DNA from: Pseudomonas sp. A-RE-19
Lineage (GTDB): Bacteria > Pseudomonadota > Gammaproteobacteria > Pseudomonadales > Pseudomonadaceae
Length of the DNA: 64,000 nucleotides
Direction: 5' to 3'
Assembly: GCF_019956555.1 (NCBI RefSeq)
Contig: NZ_JAHBDQ010000055.1
Location: 124,001 to 188,000, forward strand
Shown: positions 1-8,937 of the stretch, piece by piece
Layout: every line of letters begins with the position of its first letter
Numbering within the stretch: position 1 is the stretch's first letter
Made by a program: the position numbers and the translations under genes
The notes under the pieces: model-generated
What the model saw: only the letters and a program-made list of their open reading frames with translations
Database searches by the model: none
Told to the model about the DNA's origin: nothing

Positions 1-1
1 G

Positions 2-637
2 CTGATCGTGCCGGTTTTCAACGCCAGATACCTGGTGTTCGCTGCCGCCGCGTTGCCGCTTATCGTTGCGCTCGCGCTGGACGCATGGAGCCAACGCCAC
101 GCCGCCCTTGCCGCTGTCGCCATGGTTTTTGTTTTATTGGCGGAAGCACACGGGCTGTCGGCAGTTTACGCGCAAACGGATGAGATGAACGGGACAAGCA
201 TTCGCAAGGATGCAAGGCTGGACGCCGTGGTCGCAGGTCTTGGCCGCGAAGTCCGTCCGGGGGACGAAATCATCGTGGATAACTTGTATTGGTACTTGCC
301 GTTCACGTACTACAACTCGACCGGTATTCAGCCGAGGTTATACGCCTTCAAAACACCGACAGGCACCCTTTGGGGAACCGCCGAATACGGTGGTTGGGCA
401 CTCATTCCCCGTCCTCTGGACTCGATTCTCTTCGATGATTTTTCAACCCTGAAACTGAATGCCAAGCGGATCTGGTGGGTCACGGGCAACGCTCGTCCTG
501 AACATGACGCATTGTTTCCCAAACAGTGGAAGCCAGTGCTGACGTTAAAGGAAGGGGACAGCGAAGCCCGTTTGTTCATCCTGGAACCAACGCCTGAATT
601 GGCACCCAACCGCATCATCAGGCGTGGAGAATGGTGA
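2..637 (+). CDS. Family-39 type membrane glycosyltransferase, C-terminal part (5' end outside window)
   Basis: The open frame runs in from the left edge, so only about the last 211 residues are present. The visible part starts in a transmembrane stretch (LIVPVFNARYLVFAAAALPL) and continues into a soluble C-terminal domain. It aligns along its whole length with the C-terminus of the protein at 2118-3689 (shared PRYLVF/ARYLVF, NGT..RKD..., YYN(S/T)TGIQPR, RIWWVT and KQWK motifs), so the two are paralogues. By that relationship it is probably a polytopic glycosyltransferase using a polyprenyl-phosphate sugar donor to modify LPS or another surface glycan. The donor and acceptor cannot be told. 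It lies upstream of gtrA/gtrB-like genes in the same orientation. Confidence 0.75.
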   Translation: MIVPVFNARYLVFAAAALPLIVALALDAWSQRHAALAAVAMVFVLLAEAHGLSAVYAQTDEMNGTSIRKDARLDAVVAGLGREVRPGDEIIVDNLYWYLPFTYYNSTGIQPRLYAFKTPTGTLWGTAEYGGWALIPRPLDSILFDDFSTLKLNAKRIWWVTGNARPEHDALFPKQWKPVLTLKEGDSEARLFILEPTPELAPNRIIRRGEW

Positions 638-780
638 GCGTCAGGTGATTGTGGGTCCCCTTCGTTAACATGACCGTTGGTCTGGAACATTGCTCAGCCT
701 GTTATTTCTGACAGTAGACGCCTGGCAGGACATGCTTTTAGTTTAAAGGTCACGAAAACGGAAACGTGGCAGGCGCTGAT

Positions 781-1155
781 ATGCAAGCCTTGTGGAAAGG
801 ATTCACCCCCTACGCGGTAGTCGGCGTCGCCAATACGCTCATTCATTGGCAGATATTTTACGTGCTGAACACTGCGGCAGAACTCAGTCAGGCCGCCAGT
901 AACTTTGCGGCGTTTTGCGTGGCCGCATCATTTTCTTTCTACGTGAATGCGCTTTATACGTTTGATGCAAGAGTGTCGGTATTCGGATACCTGCTCTTTG
1001 TCGGCTTCATGGGCGTATTGAGTTTTGCCATCGGGCGTTTTGCTGATGTGTGGCGGTTCCATGGGCTGGTGACCGTTGCGTCGTATTCATCGTTGAGTCT
1101 GTTTTTCGGGTTCTTTATTTGGCGGTTTGTTGTGTTTCGAGAGCGCGAGGCATGA
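781..1155 (+). CDS. GtrA family membrane protein
   Basis: A 124-residue, almost wholly hydrophobic protein with about four transmembrane segments. It carries the GtrA-like pattern of an N-terminal YAVVGVANTLIHW segment and a C-terminal FGFFIWRFVVFR segment. GtrA proteins are thought to flip undecaprenyl-phosphate-linked sugar across the inner membrane. The gene overlaps the following GT2 gene by ATGA, as in gtrAB seroconversion cassettes, which supports the call. The start is uncertain: ATG at 781 has an AGG seven bases upstream, while an in-frame GTG at 766 with a weak GGAA would add five residues. Confidence 0.85.
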   Translation: MQALWKGFTPYAVVGVANTLIHWQIFYVLNTAAELSQAASNFAAFCVAASFSFYVNALYTFDARVSVFGYLLFVGFMGVLSFAIGRFADVWRFHGLVTVASYSSLSLFFGFFIWRFVVFREREA

Positions 1156-2117
1156 AGATTTCACTGATTGTTCCGGTATTCAATGAAGAGCAGGCGATCG
1201 GGCGTTTCTATCAGGCTGTACGCCAGGAACCGTCCTTGCGCGAGTACCCGGTAGAAATCGTGTTCATCAACGACGGTAGTACTGATGGAACGGCGGATCT
1301 CGCTCAAGCCATCGCTTTGGTCGACAGTAATGTATTGCTGATCAACTTCTCTCGTAATTTTGGCAAGGAACCGGCGTTATTCGCGGGTCTGGAGTACGCC
1401 AGTGGGGATGTGGTTATTCCCATGGATGTGGACTTGCAAGACCCGATAGACGTCATTCCTCGGCTTATCGCGGAGTGGAAAAAAGGCGCTGAAGTGGTCT
1501 TGGCCAAGCGTCGGGATCGCTCGTCCGACAGCTACATAAAACGCCATTGCGCGGCGATGTTTTATCACCTGCTGAACTGGATATCTTTTACTTGGATTGA
1601 AGAAAACGTCGGCGACTTTCGTTTGATGGATCGCAAGGTGGTGGATGTGATCAAGACGCTGCCTGAACAGCAGCTATTCATGAAAGGCGTGCTGGCTTGG
1701 GTCGGTTTTAGAACGGTGGTCATCGAGTATGACCGTGCATCGCGATCGGCAGGCAAGAGCAAATTCAATGGATGGAAATTGTGGAATCTGGCGCTGGAAG
1801 GGATTACCTCATTCAGTACGGTGCCGTTGCGTGTGTGGAGCTATGTCGGCAGCGCCATCTCGCTGCTGGCGTTGGTCTATGCGGCTTATATGGTGCTGGA
1901 CAAACTTTTGTACGGAAATGAAGTGCCAGGCTATCCGTCCCTGATAACCGCGATTCTCTTTCTAGGGGGCGTGCAGTTGATTGGGATCGGAATATTGGGG
2001 GAGTACATCGGACGGATCTACATGGAATCCAAACACCGGCCCAGGTATGTGATTAAAAGCATTGAGGCGTGCGCCACTCGACACGGTGAGTCGACTCGTT
2101 TGAATAGGATTATTTGA
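1152..2117 (+). CDS. GtrB-like family 2 glycosyltransferase (bactoprenol sugar transferase)
   Basis: 321 residues. The N-terminal GT2 (GT-A fold) domain has PVFNEE near residue 8, NDGSTDGT at 40-47 and a DVDLQDP metal/nucleotide motif near residue 92. Two hydrophobic helices follow at the C-terminus, ending in the GILGEYIGRIY signature typical of GtrB/DPM1-type enzymes. The family transfers a sugar from a nucleotide donor to undecaprenyl phosphate on the cytoplasmic face. ATG at 1152 is chosen because it overlaps the gtrA-like stop (ATGA); a longer frame from 1050 only reads through the upstream gene. The next gene starts immediately after the stop, indicating one transcript. Confidence 0.9.
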   Translation: MKISLIVPVFNEEQAIGRFYQAVRQEPSLREYPVEIVFINDGSTDGTADLAQAIALVDSNVLLINFSRNFGKEPALFAGLEYASGDVVIPMDVDLQDPIDVIPRLIAEWKKGAEVVLAKRRDRSSDSYIKRHCAAMFYHLLNWISFTWIEENVGDFRLMDRKVVDVIKTLPEQQLFMKGVLAWVGFRTVVIEYDRASRSAGKSKFNGWKLWNLALEGITSFSTVPLRVWSYVGSAISLLALVYAAYMVLDKLLYGNEVPGYPSLITAILFLGGVQLIGIGILGEYIGRIYMESKHRPRYVIKSIEACATRHGESTRLNRII

Positions 2118-3689
2118 ATGATGAATCGATCTTCGAACCTGATTGTTGACGGGGCTGGTTTGATCGCTGTGATCACCCTTGCTTTGATCGTGCGATTTCA
2201 CGCTATCACCGTGCCGTCTGTCTGGTACGACGAAGCCTTCAGTCTGCTGCTTGCCAAGGAGACTCCGTGGCAGATCTGGACCATTACTGCACGGGACGTG
2301 CATCCACCTCTTTACTATGTCTTTCTGCATTACTGGATGCTGTTATTCGGTAATGGCGTTTTGTCTGTGCGGTCGCTGAGTGCACTAGCAGACGTCGGCA
2401 CGCTGTTGCTTTGCGTAAAATTGATGAGTCTGGTGGCGACGCGAAGGGCGACTTGGATAGCTGCGTTGTTATTGGCCTTGCTACCGATTTCGGTTCGCTA
2501 CAGCCAGGAAGTCCGGATGTACACCTTGGTCAGCTTTTGGCTGATGGGCGCTACTGTGGCGCTGGTGTGCTGGGTCAAGGCACCTGAGCAAAAACGTTTT
2601 CCGCTTATTTATGTACTGCTCATGACGGCCGCGTTCTACACGCATTACTTCGCTGCCTTGTGTGTTTTGGTTCATTGGCACTGTTGGTGGTGCAGCCGTC
2701 GCAGTGCCAGTGGTACGGTAATCGCTGTTCGTTGGTGGATTGGAGTCAATAGTTTAATCGTCCTGTTGTACTTGCCGTGGCTACCCCATTTCATACATCA
2801 GATGACTGGAATGAATGGACTCGAGTGGATACCGCCTGTGACCTGGCAGTCTGTGGCAACTATCGTTTGGCAGTTCACCGTGATGAATGATGGGGTTGCT
2901 GAATCTTCCTGGTGGCGCATAGTGCCGCTGGTCTTGATCCTTGGTTGTGCCGCAACGGCTGTTTTAAGTGATCAAAGTGAACAACGTTTCAGTAGGTTGT
3001 TGATCGACTATTTTTTTATCCCTCTGATTGTTCTCTTTCTAGTGGCTTTAATCGTTCCGGTCTTTGTTCCGCGATACCTTGTGTTCGCAGCAGTTGGGCT
3101 GCCCATGATTTGTGCCGTCGCTGTGGATACATGGGGCCGACAACGACCTCTCCTAGTTGCCGTAGCCGTGGTGTTTTTTGTCATGGGACAATTGCAGGGG
3201 CTGCGTGCGGTTTACAGTCAAGAAGATGGGCTGAATGGAACGGCTCTACGCAAAGATTTCAGGGTTGACACACTGGCAGCCGAGATCAACAGGCAGGCCC
3301 GACCGAATGACACGATAGTGTTCGATACTTTGATGTACTACTTGCCGTTCTGGTACTACAACACAACAGGCATTCAACCGAGGTTTTACATCGCGTCATC
3401 CATGGATGAAGTCCGGGGCAACGATCAGGGCGGATATGCGCTCATACCCCAACATTTGAAATGGATCTTTTTCGATGAGGTTGGGGTATTGAAACTGAAC
3501 GCCGGAAGGATTTGGTGGGTAACAGACAAAGAGCAGACCGAAAATACAACGGTGCTTCCAAAACAATGGAAACAAACGGTGACCCTTGATGGTGGGGAAG
3601 TCGAAGCCCGTCTGTTCACATTCGATACAACGCCAACCTCCCCTGAAGCTGGCGCGCAATCACTCCTTACGCAGCGGCCGCTTCATTAG
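2118..3689 (+). CDS. Family-39 type polytopic glycosyltransferase
   Basis: 523 residues. The N-terminus has a hydrophobic helix followed by VWYDEAFSLLLAK and HPPLYY, the acidic periplasmic-loop pattern of GT39/ArnT/PMT-like enzymes. About ten membrane segments lead to a soluble C-terminal domain. The gene begins directly after the gtrB-like stop (TGAATGATG), so it is the likely third, specificity-determining gene of a gtrABC-type surface glycan modification operon. It is a paralogue of the partial gene at the left edge. Its last 23 bases overlap the convergent gene at 3667-5286. The sugar transferred is unknown. Confidence 0.82.
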   Translation: MMNRSSNLIVDGAGLIAVITLALIVRFHAITVPSVWYDEAFSLLLAKETPWQIWTITARDVHPPLYYVFLHYWMLLFGNGVLSVRSLSALADVGTLLLCVKLMSLVATRRATWIAALLLALLPISVRYSQEVRMYTLVSFWLMGATVALVCWVKAPEQKRFPLIYVLLMTAAFYTHYFAALCVLVHWHCWWCSRRSASGTVIAVRWWIGVNSLIVLLYLPWLPHFIHQMTGMNGLEWIPPVTWQSVATIVWQFTVMNDGVAESSWWRIVPLVLILGCAATAVLSDQSEQRFSRLLIDYFFIPLIVLFLVALIVPVFVPRYLVFAAVGLPMICAVAVDTWGRQRPLLVAVAVVFFVMGQLQGLRAVYSQEDGLNGTALRKDFRVDTLAAEINRQARPNDTIVFDTLMYYLPFWYYNTTGIQPRFYIASSMDEVRGNDQGGYALIPQHLKWIFFDEVGVLKLNAGRIWWVTDKEQTENTTVLPKQWKQTVTLDGGEVEARLFTFDTTPTSPEAGAQSLLTQRPLH

Positions 3690-5286
3690 GCTCAAAACTG
3701 TCCGCCCGCGCCATCTGCCACATCCGCGAATAAAACTCGCCGTTCACCTCACCGGTCAGTAATTCCCCCGGTTTCAAAAACACATGCAACTGCGAGAACA
3801 ACTTGATTTCGGTCGCCGACATACGCCGCACCAGATGCTTGGCCGACAACTGCGACGGATGATCGAGGCCAGCCGCCGCGAGCATTTCCGCCAGGGCTTT
3901 GAGCGTATTGCGGTGGAAGTTGAACACGCGTTGAGCCTTGTCCGGAACCACGAGGGCGCGTTGGCGCAGGGTGTCCTGGGTGGCGACACCGGTCGGGCAT
4001 TTGTTGGTGTGGCAGCTTTGCGACTGGATGCAGCCGATGGCGAACATGAAGCCGCGCGCCGAGTTGGCCCAGTCGGCACCGATGGCCAGGACGCTGGCGA
4101 TGTCGAAGGCGCTGACGATCTTGCCGCTGGCGCCGAGTTTGATTTTGTCCCGCAGGTTCAGACCCACCAGTGTGTTGTGTACGAACAGCAGGCCCTCGCG
4201 CATCGGCACGCCGATGTGGTCGGTGAACTCCACGGGCGCGGCGCCGGTGCCACCTTCCTTGCCGTCGACCACGATGAAGTCCGGGAGGATGCCGGTTTCC
4301 AGCATGGCCTTGGCGATGCCCATGAATTCCCACGGGTGGCCCAGGCAAAACTTGAAGCCCACCGGTTTACCGCCGGACAATTCACGCAGCTGCGCGATGA
4401 AGTGCATCAGTTCGATCGGCGTGGAAAACGCGCTGTGGCGCGACGGTGAGATGCAGTCTTCGCCCATCAGGATGCCGCGGGTTTCGGCGATTTCCTTGGT
4501 GACTTTGTGCTTGGGCAGAATGCCGCCGTGGCCAGGTTTGGCGCCTTGGCTCATCTTGATTTCAATCATCCGCACTTGCGGAGTCTGTGCCTGGGCGGCG
4601 AAACGTTCCGGGTCGAAGCGGCCATCGGCGGTGCGGCAGCCGAAGTAGCCGCTGCCCAGTTCCCAGGTCAGGTCGCCGCCGTTCTCCCGGTGATAAGCGC
4701 TGATGCTGCCTTCACCGGTGTCATGGGCGAAGTTGCCGAGCTTGGCGCCCTGGTTCAGTGCGCGAATGGCGTTGGCGCTGAGGGAGCCGAAGCTCATGGC
4801 CGAGATGTTGAACACCGACGCCGAGTACGGCTGGGTGCACTGCGGGCCGCCGACCATCACCCGGAAACCGCTCGGGTCGCTCAACGGCGCCGGGCGCATG
4901 GAATGGCCGATGAATTCGAAACCCGACTGATACACGTCGATCAGCGTGCCGAAAGGTTTGTCGGCGCTCTCGTTCTTGGCCCGCGAATACACCAGCGAGC
5001 GCTGGGCCCGGGAGAAGGGCAGGGCGTCGCTGTCGGATTCGAGCAGGTACTGGCGGATTTCCGGGCGAATGCCCTCCACCAGATAACGGATGTTGCCGAG
5101 GATCGGATAATTACGACGCACCGCGTGAGGGCTTTGCAGCAGATCGAACAGCCCTACGAGGCTGAGGACGCCGGTGACCGCGGTGATCGGCCAGAGCCAG
5201 TCGTTCTGCAGAAAGGGCAGGCTGGCGAGGGTGAAGATCACACAGACGGCAAAGAAGGCGTAGCGGCTCAGGAGTGACAGGCTCAT
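3667..5286 (-). CDS. FMN-binding glutamate synthase family protein
   Basis: 539 residues. Two N-terminal hydrophobic segments (about residues 8-25 and 32-48) suggest membrane anchoring. The rest is the FMN/Fe-S domain of the glutamate synthase large subunit, with GEGSISAYH, GQGAKPGxGG-type and VDGKEGGTGAAP motifs and a Cys cluster CIQSQSCHTNKCPTGVA that fits the 3Fe-4S ligands. It lacks the glutaminase and central domains of full GltB, so it belongs to the short stand-alone GltS-like family whose physiological reaction is not well defined. It is monocistronic, and its 3' end overlaps the glycosyltransferase gene convergently. Confidence 0.88.
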   Translation of the reverse strand: MSLSLLSRYAFFAVCVIFTLASLPFLQNDWLWPITAVTGVLSLVGLFDLLQSPHAVRRNYPILGNIRYLVEGIRPEIRQYLLESDSDALPFSRAQRSLVYSRAKNESADKPFGTLIDVYQSGFEFIGHSMRPAPLSDPSGFRVMVGGPQCTQPYSASVFNISAMSFGSLSANAIRALNQGAKLGNFAHDTGEGSISAYHRENGGDLTWELGSGYFGCRTADGRFDPERFAAQAQTPQVRMIEIKMSQGAKPGHGGILPKHKVTKEIAETRGILMGEDCISPSRHSAFSTPIELMHFIAQLRELSGGKPVGFKFCLGHPWEFMGIAKAMLETGILPDFIVVDGKEGGTGAAPVEFTDHIGVPMREGLLFVHNTLVGLNLRDKIKLGASGKIVSAFDIASVLAIGADWANSARGFMFAIGCIQSQSCHTNKCPTGVATQDTLRQRALVVPDKAQRVFNFHRNTLKALAEMLAAAGLDHPSQLSAKHLVRRMSATEIKLFSQLHVFLKPGELLTGEVNGEFYSRMWQMARADSFEPNEAAAA

Positions 5287-5316
5287 ACGGTTTCCTTGGG
5301 TTCGGACTCGGTTGAT

Positions 5317-5408
5317 TGTAGGAGCGAAGCTTGCTCGCGAAAGCGGTATGTCAGCCTACATCAATGTTGAAATTGATGGCCCCTTCGCGAGCAAGCTTCG
5401 CTCCAACA
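5317..5408. repeat. REP pair (inverted REPIN-like element)
   Basis: Two inverted copies of the Pseudomonas REP palindrome (TGTAGGAGCGAAGCTTGCTC and its complement) are separated by about 30 bases. The element lies just upstream of the glutamate-synthase-like gene. Confidence 0.85.
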
Positions 5409-5507
5409 GAAAACGTCAGGCATTCTGCGCCTGGAGAAAAATCGAAAACAGCTCTGACTGGGATTTGATCCCTGGTTGGCTGTACATGTGTTTCTCAGGG
5501 CTGACGC

Positions 5508-5600
5508 CTTCGCGGGCAAGCCCGCTCCCACAGAGATGTTCAGCGAACACAGAATTTGCGTACGACAGATACATCTGTGGGAGCGGGCTTGCCCGCGAAT
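5508..5600. repeat. REP pair, opposite arrangement
   Basis: TTCGCGGGCAAGCCCGCTCC and its inverted copy GGAGCGGGCTTGCCCGCGAA face each other across about 40 bases. This is a second REP sequence variant, 100 bases from the preceding pair. Confidence 0.85.
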
Positions 5601-5616
5601 AGGCCACACTGCGCCG

Positions 5617-5707
5617 CCGAAGGCTGCGATCTTTTGATCTTCGGATTTTGAATTTCGGATTTTCGGCGCACCTGCTGACCTCAAGATCAAAAGATCGCAG
5701 CCTTCGG
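5617..5707. repeat. Perfect 25-bp inverted repeat of the GATCTTTTGATC family
   Basis: Arms at 5617-5641 and 5683-5707 are exact complements (core GCTGCGATCTTTTGATC) around a 41-base spacer. The core differs from REP. Related elements are at 25032-25118 and 51908-51993. It lies between the end of the kinase gene and the REP cluster and may also act as a terminator or mRNA 3'-end structure. Confidence 0.85.
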
Positions 5708-5731
5708 CAGCTCCTACGGGAGGGGGTGTCG

Positions 5732-7129
5732 TCAGGCTGATTGACGCACCGGCAACTCGACCCGAAACGTGCTGCCCACCCCGACTTCGCTACGTACCGA
5801 AATATCACCCCGGTGTTTTTTCACGATGCCATAGGACAGGGACAACCCGAGGCCTGTCCCCTGGCCCACCGGTTTGGTGGTGTAGAACGGGTCGAATATT
5901 TTCTGCAGGTTGTCTGGTTCGATGCCCGATCCCGTGTCCGCGACCTCGATCGATACCCTTTCACCCTCAAGCCCGGTACGCAGTGTAATGGTGCCCCGTT
6001 CCGGTCCCATGGCCTGAGAGGCGTTGACGATCAGGTTCATGATCACCTGATTGATTTGTGAAGGCAGGCATTCGATGTCGGGCAGGTCTTGATACTCCTT
6101 CACCACATCGGCCTTGTACTTGAGTTCATTGGCGACGATGTTCAGGGTCGACTCGATGCCCTGTTGCAGATTGGCCCACTGCCATTCCTGATTGGCGTCC
6201 ACCCGGGAGAAGTCCTTCAGGTCTTTGACGATTTTCCCGACCCGGCTGATCCCGTCCTTGGACTCCTTGATCAGCAGCGGAATGTCCTCGCGCAGAAACG
6301 CCAGTTCGACCCGTTCGCGTAACTGGCCGAGACGGTCGATGACCTCGCTTGAGGTAATGGACGCTTCTGCCTCCCGATAGGCATCGAGCATGTCCTGCAG
6401 TTGCTTGAAGTAGCCATCGAGGGTGCCGAGGTTGGAGGAAATGAAGCCGATGGGGTTATTGATTTCATGGGCAACGCCCGCCGCCAATTGCCCCAGAGAG
6501 GCGAGCTTTTCCGACTGCACCAACTGGCTTTCCAGTTGTTTGCGTTCGTCGATTTCTCGCTGCAATGCTTCGCTGGCTTGCTTGAACTGGGCCGTGCGCT
6601 GGTCCACCAAGTGCTCCAGATGGCTCATGTGAATGGAGGCCCGTTCGGTCATGTCCCATTTGGTGAGCAGGGTGTTGGCCATCTGCTGGACTTCAATGTT
6701 ATCGAACGGTTTTTTCAGGATCAGCAGGCGATCGTGGGCCTGCAAACGGTCCAGCAGTTCGTCCCAGGAATAATCGGAGTAGGCGGTACACACCACCACT
6801 TGCAGCTGCGGGTCTTCCTGCCACAGGTGTTCGATCGTTTGCGCGCCGTCCCAGCCCTCGGGCATGCGCATGTCGACGAAGGCCAGGGCGTAAGGACGGT
6901 TTTCCTTCAATGCCTGGATGAGTTTGCCCAGGCCCTCCTGGCCGCCATAGGCAGAATCCAGTTCGAACAAGGCGCTGGCGGACTTCACTTCACTGCCAAA
7001 GAGCGCAGCCTCCATCACGTCCAGTTCCAGGTGTTGCGCCGGCGTTGGGGTGAGGATCTTGCGAAAATCTTCGTGGATGGAAGGCGTGTCGTCGATCAGC
7101 AGAATACGTCGGTTTGCAAGATCGCTCAT
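5732..7129 (-). CDS. REC-histidine kinase fusion
   Basis: 465 residues. An N-terminal receiver domain (IDDT at 12-15, phosphoacceptor D86 in FVDMRMP, KKPF at 139-142) is followed by a coiled coil near 165-205. The HisKA domain has the H-box AHEINNP (H221), and the HATPase domain has NLIVNASQAM, DTGSGI and GTGLGLSLSYGIV. There is no membrane segment, so it is cytosolic. It is the last gene of the signalling operon and starts in an ATGA overlap with the upstream kinase. Its receiver closely resembles those of the two GGDEF-EAL proteins (MRMP.GWDG, CTA(Y/F)SDY), suggesting all are phosphorylated by the same kinase circuit. Confidence 0.9.
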   Translation of the reverse strand: MSDLANRRILLIDDTPSIHEDFRKILTPTPAQHLELDVMEAALFGSEVKSASALFELDSAYGGQEGLGKLIQALKENRPYALAFVDMRMPEGWDGAQTIEHLWQEDPQLQVVVCTAYSDYSWDELLDRLQAHDRLLILKKPFDNIEVQQMANTLLTKWDMTERASIHMSHLEHLVDQRTAQFKQASEALQREIDERKQLESQLVQSEKLASLGQLAAGVAHEINNPIGFISSNLGTLDGYFKQLQDMLDAYREAEASITSSEVIDRLGQLRERVELAFLREDIPLLIKESKDGISRVGKIVKDLKDFSRVDANQEWQWANLQQGIESTLNIVANELKYKADVVKEYQDLPDIECLPSQINQVIMNLIVNASQAMGPERGTITLRTGLEGERVSIEVADTGSGIEPDNLQKIFDPFYTTKPVGQGTGLGLSLSYGIVKKHRGDISVRSEVGVGSTFRVELPVRQSA

Positions 7130-8937
7130 GCTTCCTCCAGGACGGGTTTCAGCGGGATCTGCAAGGTGAACAGGGCGCCTTTGCCCGGCCCGTCGCTGTA
7201 GGCGGTGAGATGGCCGTTCATCTCGATCGCGGCCAGCGCACAGCTGTGCAGGCCGAAACCGTGACCTTCCTTGCGGGTGGTAAAACCGTGGGCAAAGATG
7301 CGCGTCATGTTCTGCGGGTCGATGCCTTCGCCGTCATCCTTGACACTGATTTGCAGGATCGTGTCCTCGACGACTTTTACCCCGAGGGTCATTTGCCGAG
7401 GGCGGTTGCTGAGATCGGACATGGCGTATTTGGCGTTGCTGATCAGGTTGATCAGGATCAGCAGCAGCCGGTGTTTGTCGCCCATGATCTGCGGCACCTC
7501 GCCGTATTCCTTGACCACGGTGACGTGATGTCGGGTCAGGGCGCCGGCGTTCATGCGCAGGGCATCCTCCAGCAACTCGCTGATGTGCAGCGGTTCCACC
7601 AGGCTGTTGGCACCGGCATAAGACTGCTGGGTGGCAACAATGTCCTTGATGTGGTCGACGCTTTTGCTCAGTTGCGCGAGTTCGTCGGCCATGCCCTGTT
7701 GCTCGAGGGCAATGGCGTCCACCAGTTGGTTCAGGTAACCGGGCAGCAGTTTTCCTTTCTCGTCCTGAGTCAAAAAGACGCCCAGGTCGCCTTGATGTTC
7801 GTTGATCAGCTGCATCGCCTTGCCCAGCCCCTGGGCCTTGCTGCCACGCAGTTTGCGGGTGACCAGGTCGGCCGAGATGTTCACGCTGTTGAGCACGTTG
7901 CCGACGTTGTGCAGCACATTGGTGGCGATTTCGGCCATGCCGGCCTGGCGCGCGGTGTCGAGCAGTTCGCTCTGGGTATCCTTGAGTTCGCGGGTGCGCT
8001 CTTCGACCCGTTGTTCGAGGACTTCGTTAGCGGTTTGCAGTTCCTTGTTGACCCGGTTGGTCTCCGCAAAGCTGCGCATCAGGCGAATCGCCAGGTACAC
8101 CAGCACCAGTACCAGCAGCGTTGAAAACACCAGCAGGTAAAAGTGATAGCGTCGATCGACTTCATCGGCGTATTGCTGATCCTGGTTCAGCAGGCTGGTG
8201 ATGTCGTCCAGCCGTTCAGCCACAGGAATGGCTTCAATGTTTTCCAGCAACCGATTGACCACTGGTTGTTCACGCAGGATCAGTGCGATGTGATTACTCA
8301 AAATATCGATCGGGCTATGAAACTGCTCCGGCAATCGCTGCTTGTTCACCCCCAGTTTGTTCAGCCCCACCAGGATGTCGGCGGCTCTGTCGTCGGAGGT
8401 GACCTGGGCAAACTCCAGGCTGCTGAGCAGCAAGTCGTAGGTGTCGGTGGCAATGTTCTGAAGTTGCAGTTTGTCTTCGTCGACCAGTTGGGAAAGCGGT
8501 TGCTGGATGTCGTCTTCGGCAGTGGGCAAAAATGCCAGTGAGTTACGCAGCACCGCATTGTGGGATTTGAACTGCTCCACCAGCCGGGTTTTTTCCTCGA
8601 TGGCGGCGTGGTAGGCATCGTGGCTGGCACGCCAAGTGGTTGAGTCATTGCGGCCATGATTGGACTGCATGGTCTCGAACCGCTCCCACAGGTGGGTCAT
8701 CTCGGTCAGCGGTGTAACCAGGGGGTCGTAATTGTGGCTGATGGCAATTCTGGCCTTGAGAATCTCGGTTTCCCACTGTGCGTTGAGCTGCTTGATCTGG
8801 CCAATCAGGTCCCGGGACTCGGCATACGTCGCGGTCTGGTCGGAGCTTGATTTGAGGTACAGGAACAGTAGCGTCGAGGCCAGCAGCAAGGCCAGGCCAC
8901 TGAGCAATGCCAGGTTGCGACGGTGGTATGTTTTCAT
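7126..8937 (-). CDS. Membrane sensor histidine kinase (HNVGN-type H-box)
   Basis: 603 residues. Transmembrane helix about 9-28, a helical periplasmic sensor of about 235 residues, a second helix about 266-286, a coiled-coil linker, then the kinase core. The H-box is the variant VLHNVGNVLNSV with H343; the ATPase domain has NAKYAM, DDGEGI and GHGFGLHSCALAA. ATG at 8937 is chosen because GGAGG lies nine bases upstream and the codon overlaps the peroxidase stop (ATGA); the GTG at 8955 is less likely. It has no receiver of its own, so the REC domains encoded around it are its probable partners. The sensed signal is unknown, but coupling to a periplasmic peroxidase hints at a redox or peroxide cue. 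Confidence 0.9.
   Translation of the reverse strand: MKTYHRRNLALLSGLALLLASTLLFLYLKSSSDQTATYAESRDLIGQIKQLNAQWETEILKARIAISHNYDPLVTPLTEMTHLWERFETMQSNHGRNDSTTWRASHDAYHAAIEEKTRLVEQFKSHNAVLRNSLAFLPTAEDDIQQPLSQLVDEDKLQLQNIATDTYDLLLSSLEFAQVTSDDRAADILVGLNKLGVNKQRLPEQFHSPIDILSNHIALILREQPVVNRLLENIEAIPVAERLDDITSLLNQDQQYADEVDRRYHFYLLVFSTLLVLVLVYLAIRLMRSFAETNRVNKELQTANEVLEQRVEERTRELKDTQSELLDTARQAGMAEIATNVLHNVGNVLNSVNISADLVTRKLRGSKAQGLGKAMQLINEHQGDLGVFLTQDEKGKLLPGYLNQLVDAIALEQQGMADELAQLSKSVDHIKDIVATQQSYAGANSLVEPLHISELLEDALRMNAGALTRHHVTVVKEYGEVPQIMGDKHRLLLILINLISNAKYAMSDLSNRPRQMTLGVKVVEDTILQISVKDDGEGIDPQNMTRIFAHGFTTRKEGHGFGLHSCALAAIEMNGHLTAYSDGPGKGALFTLQIPLKPVLEEA

Noticed and set aside
5317..5707. Possible CRISPR array
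   Set aside because: Repeats are inverted REP pairs with different cores and irregular spacing; there are no direct repeats with uniform spacers and no cas genes.
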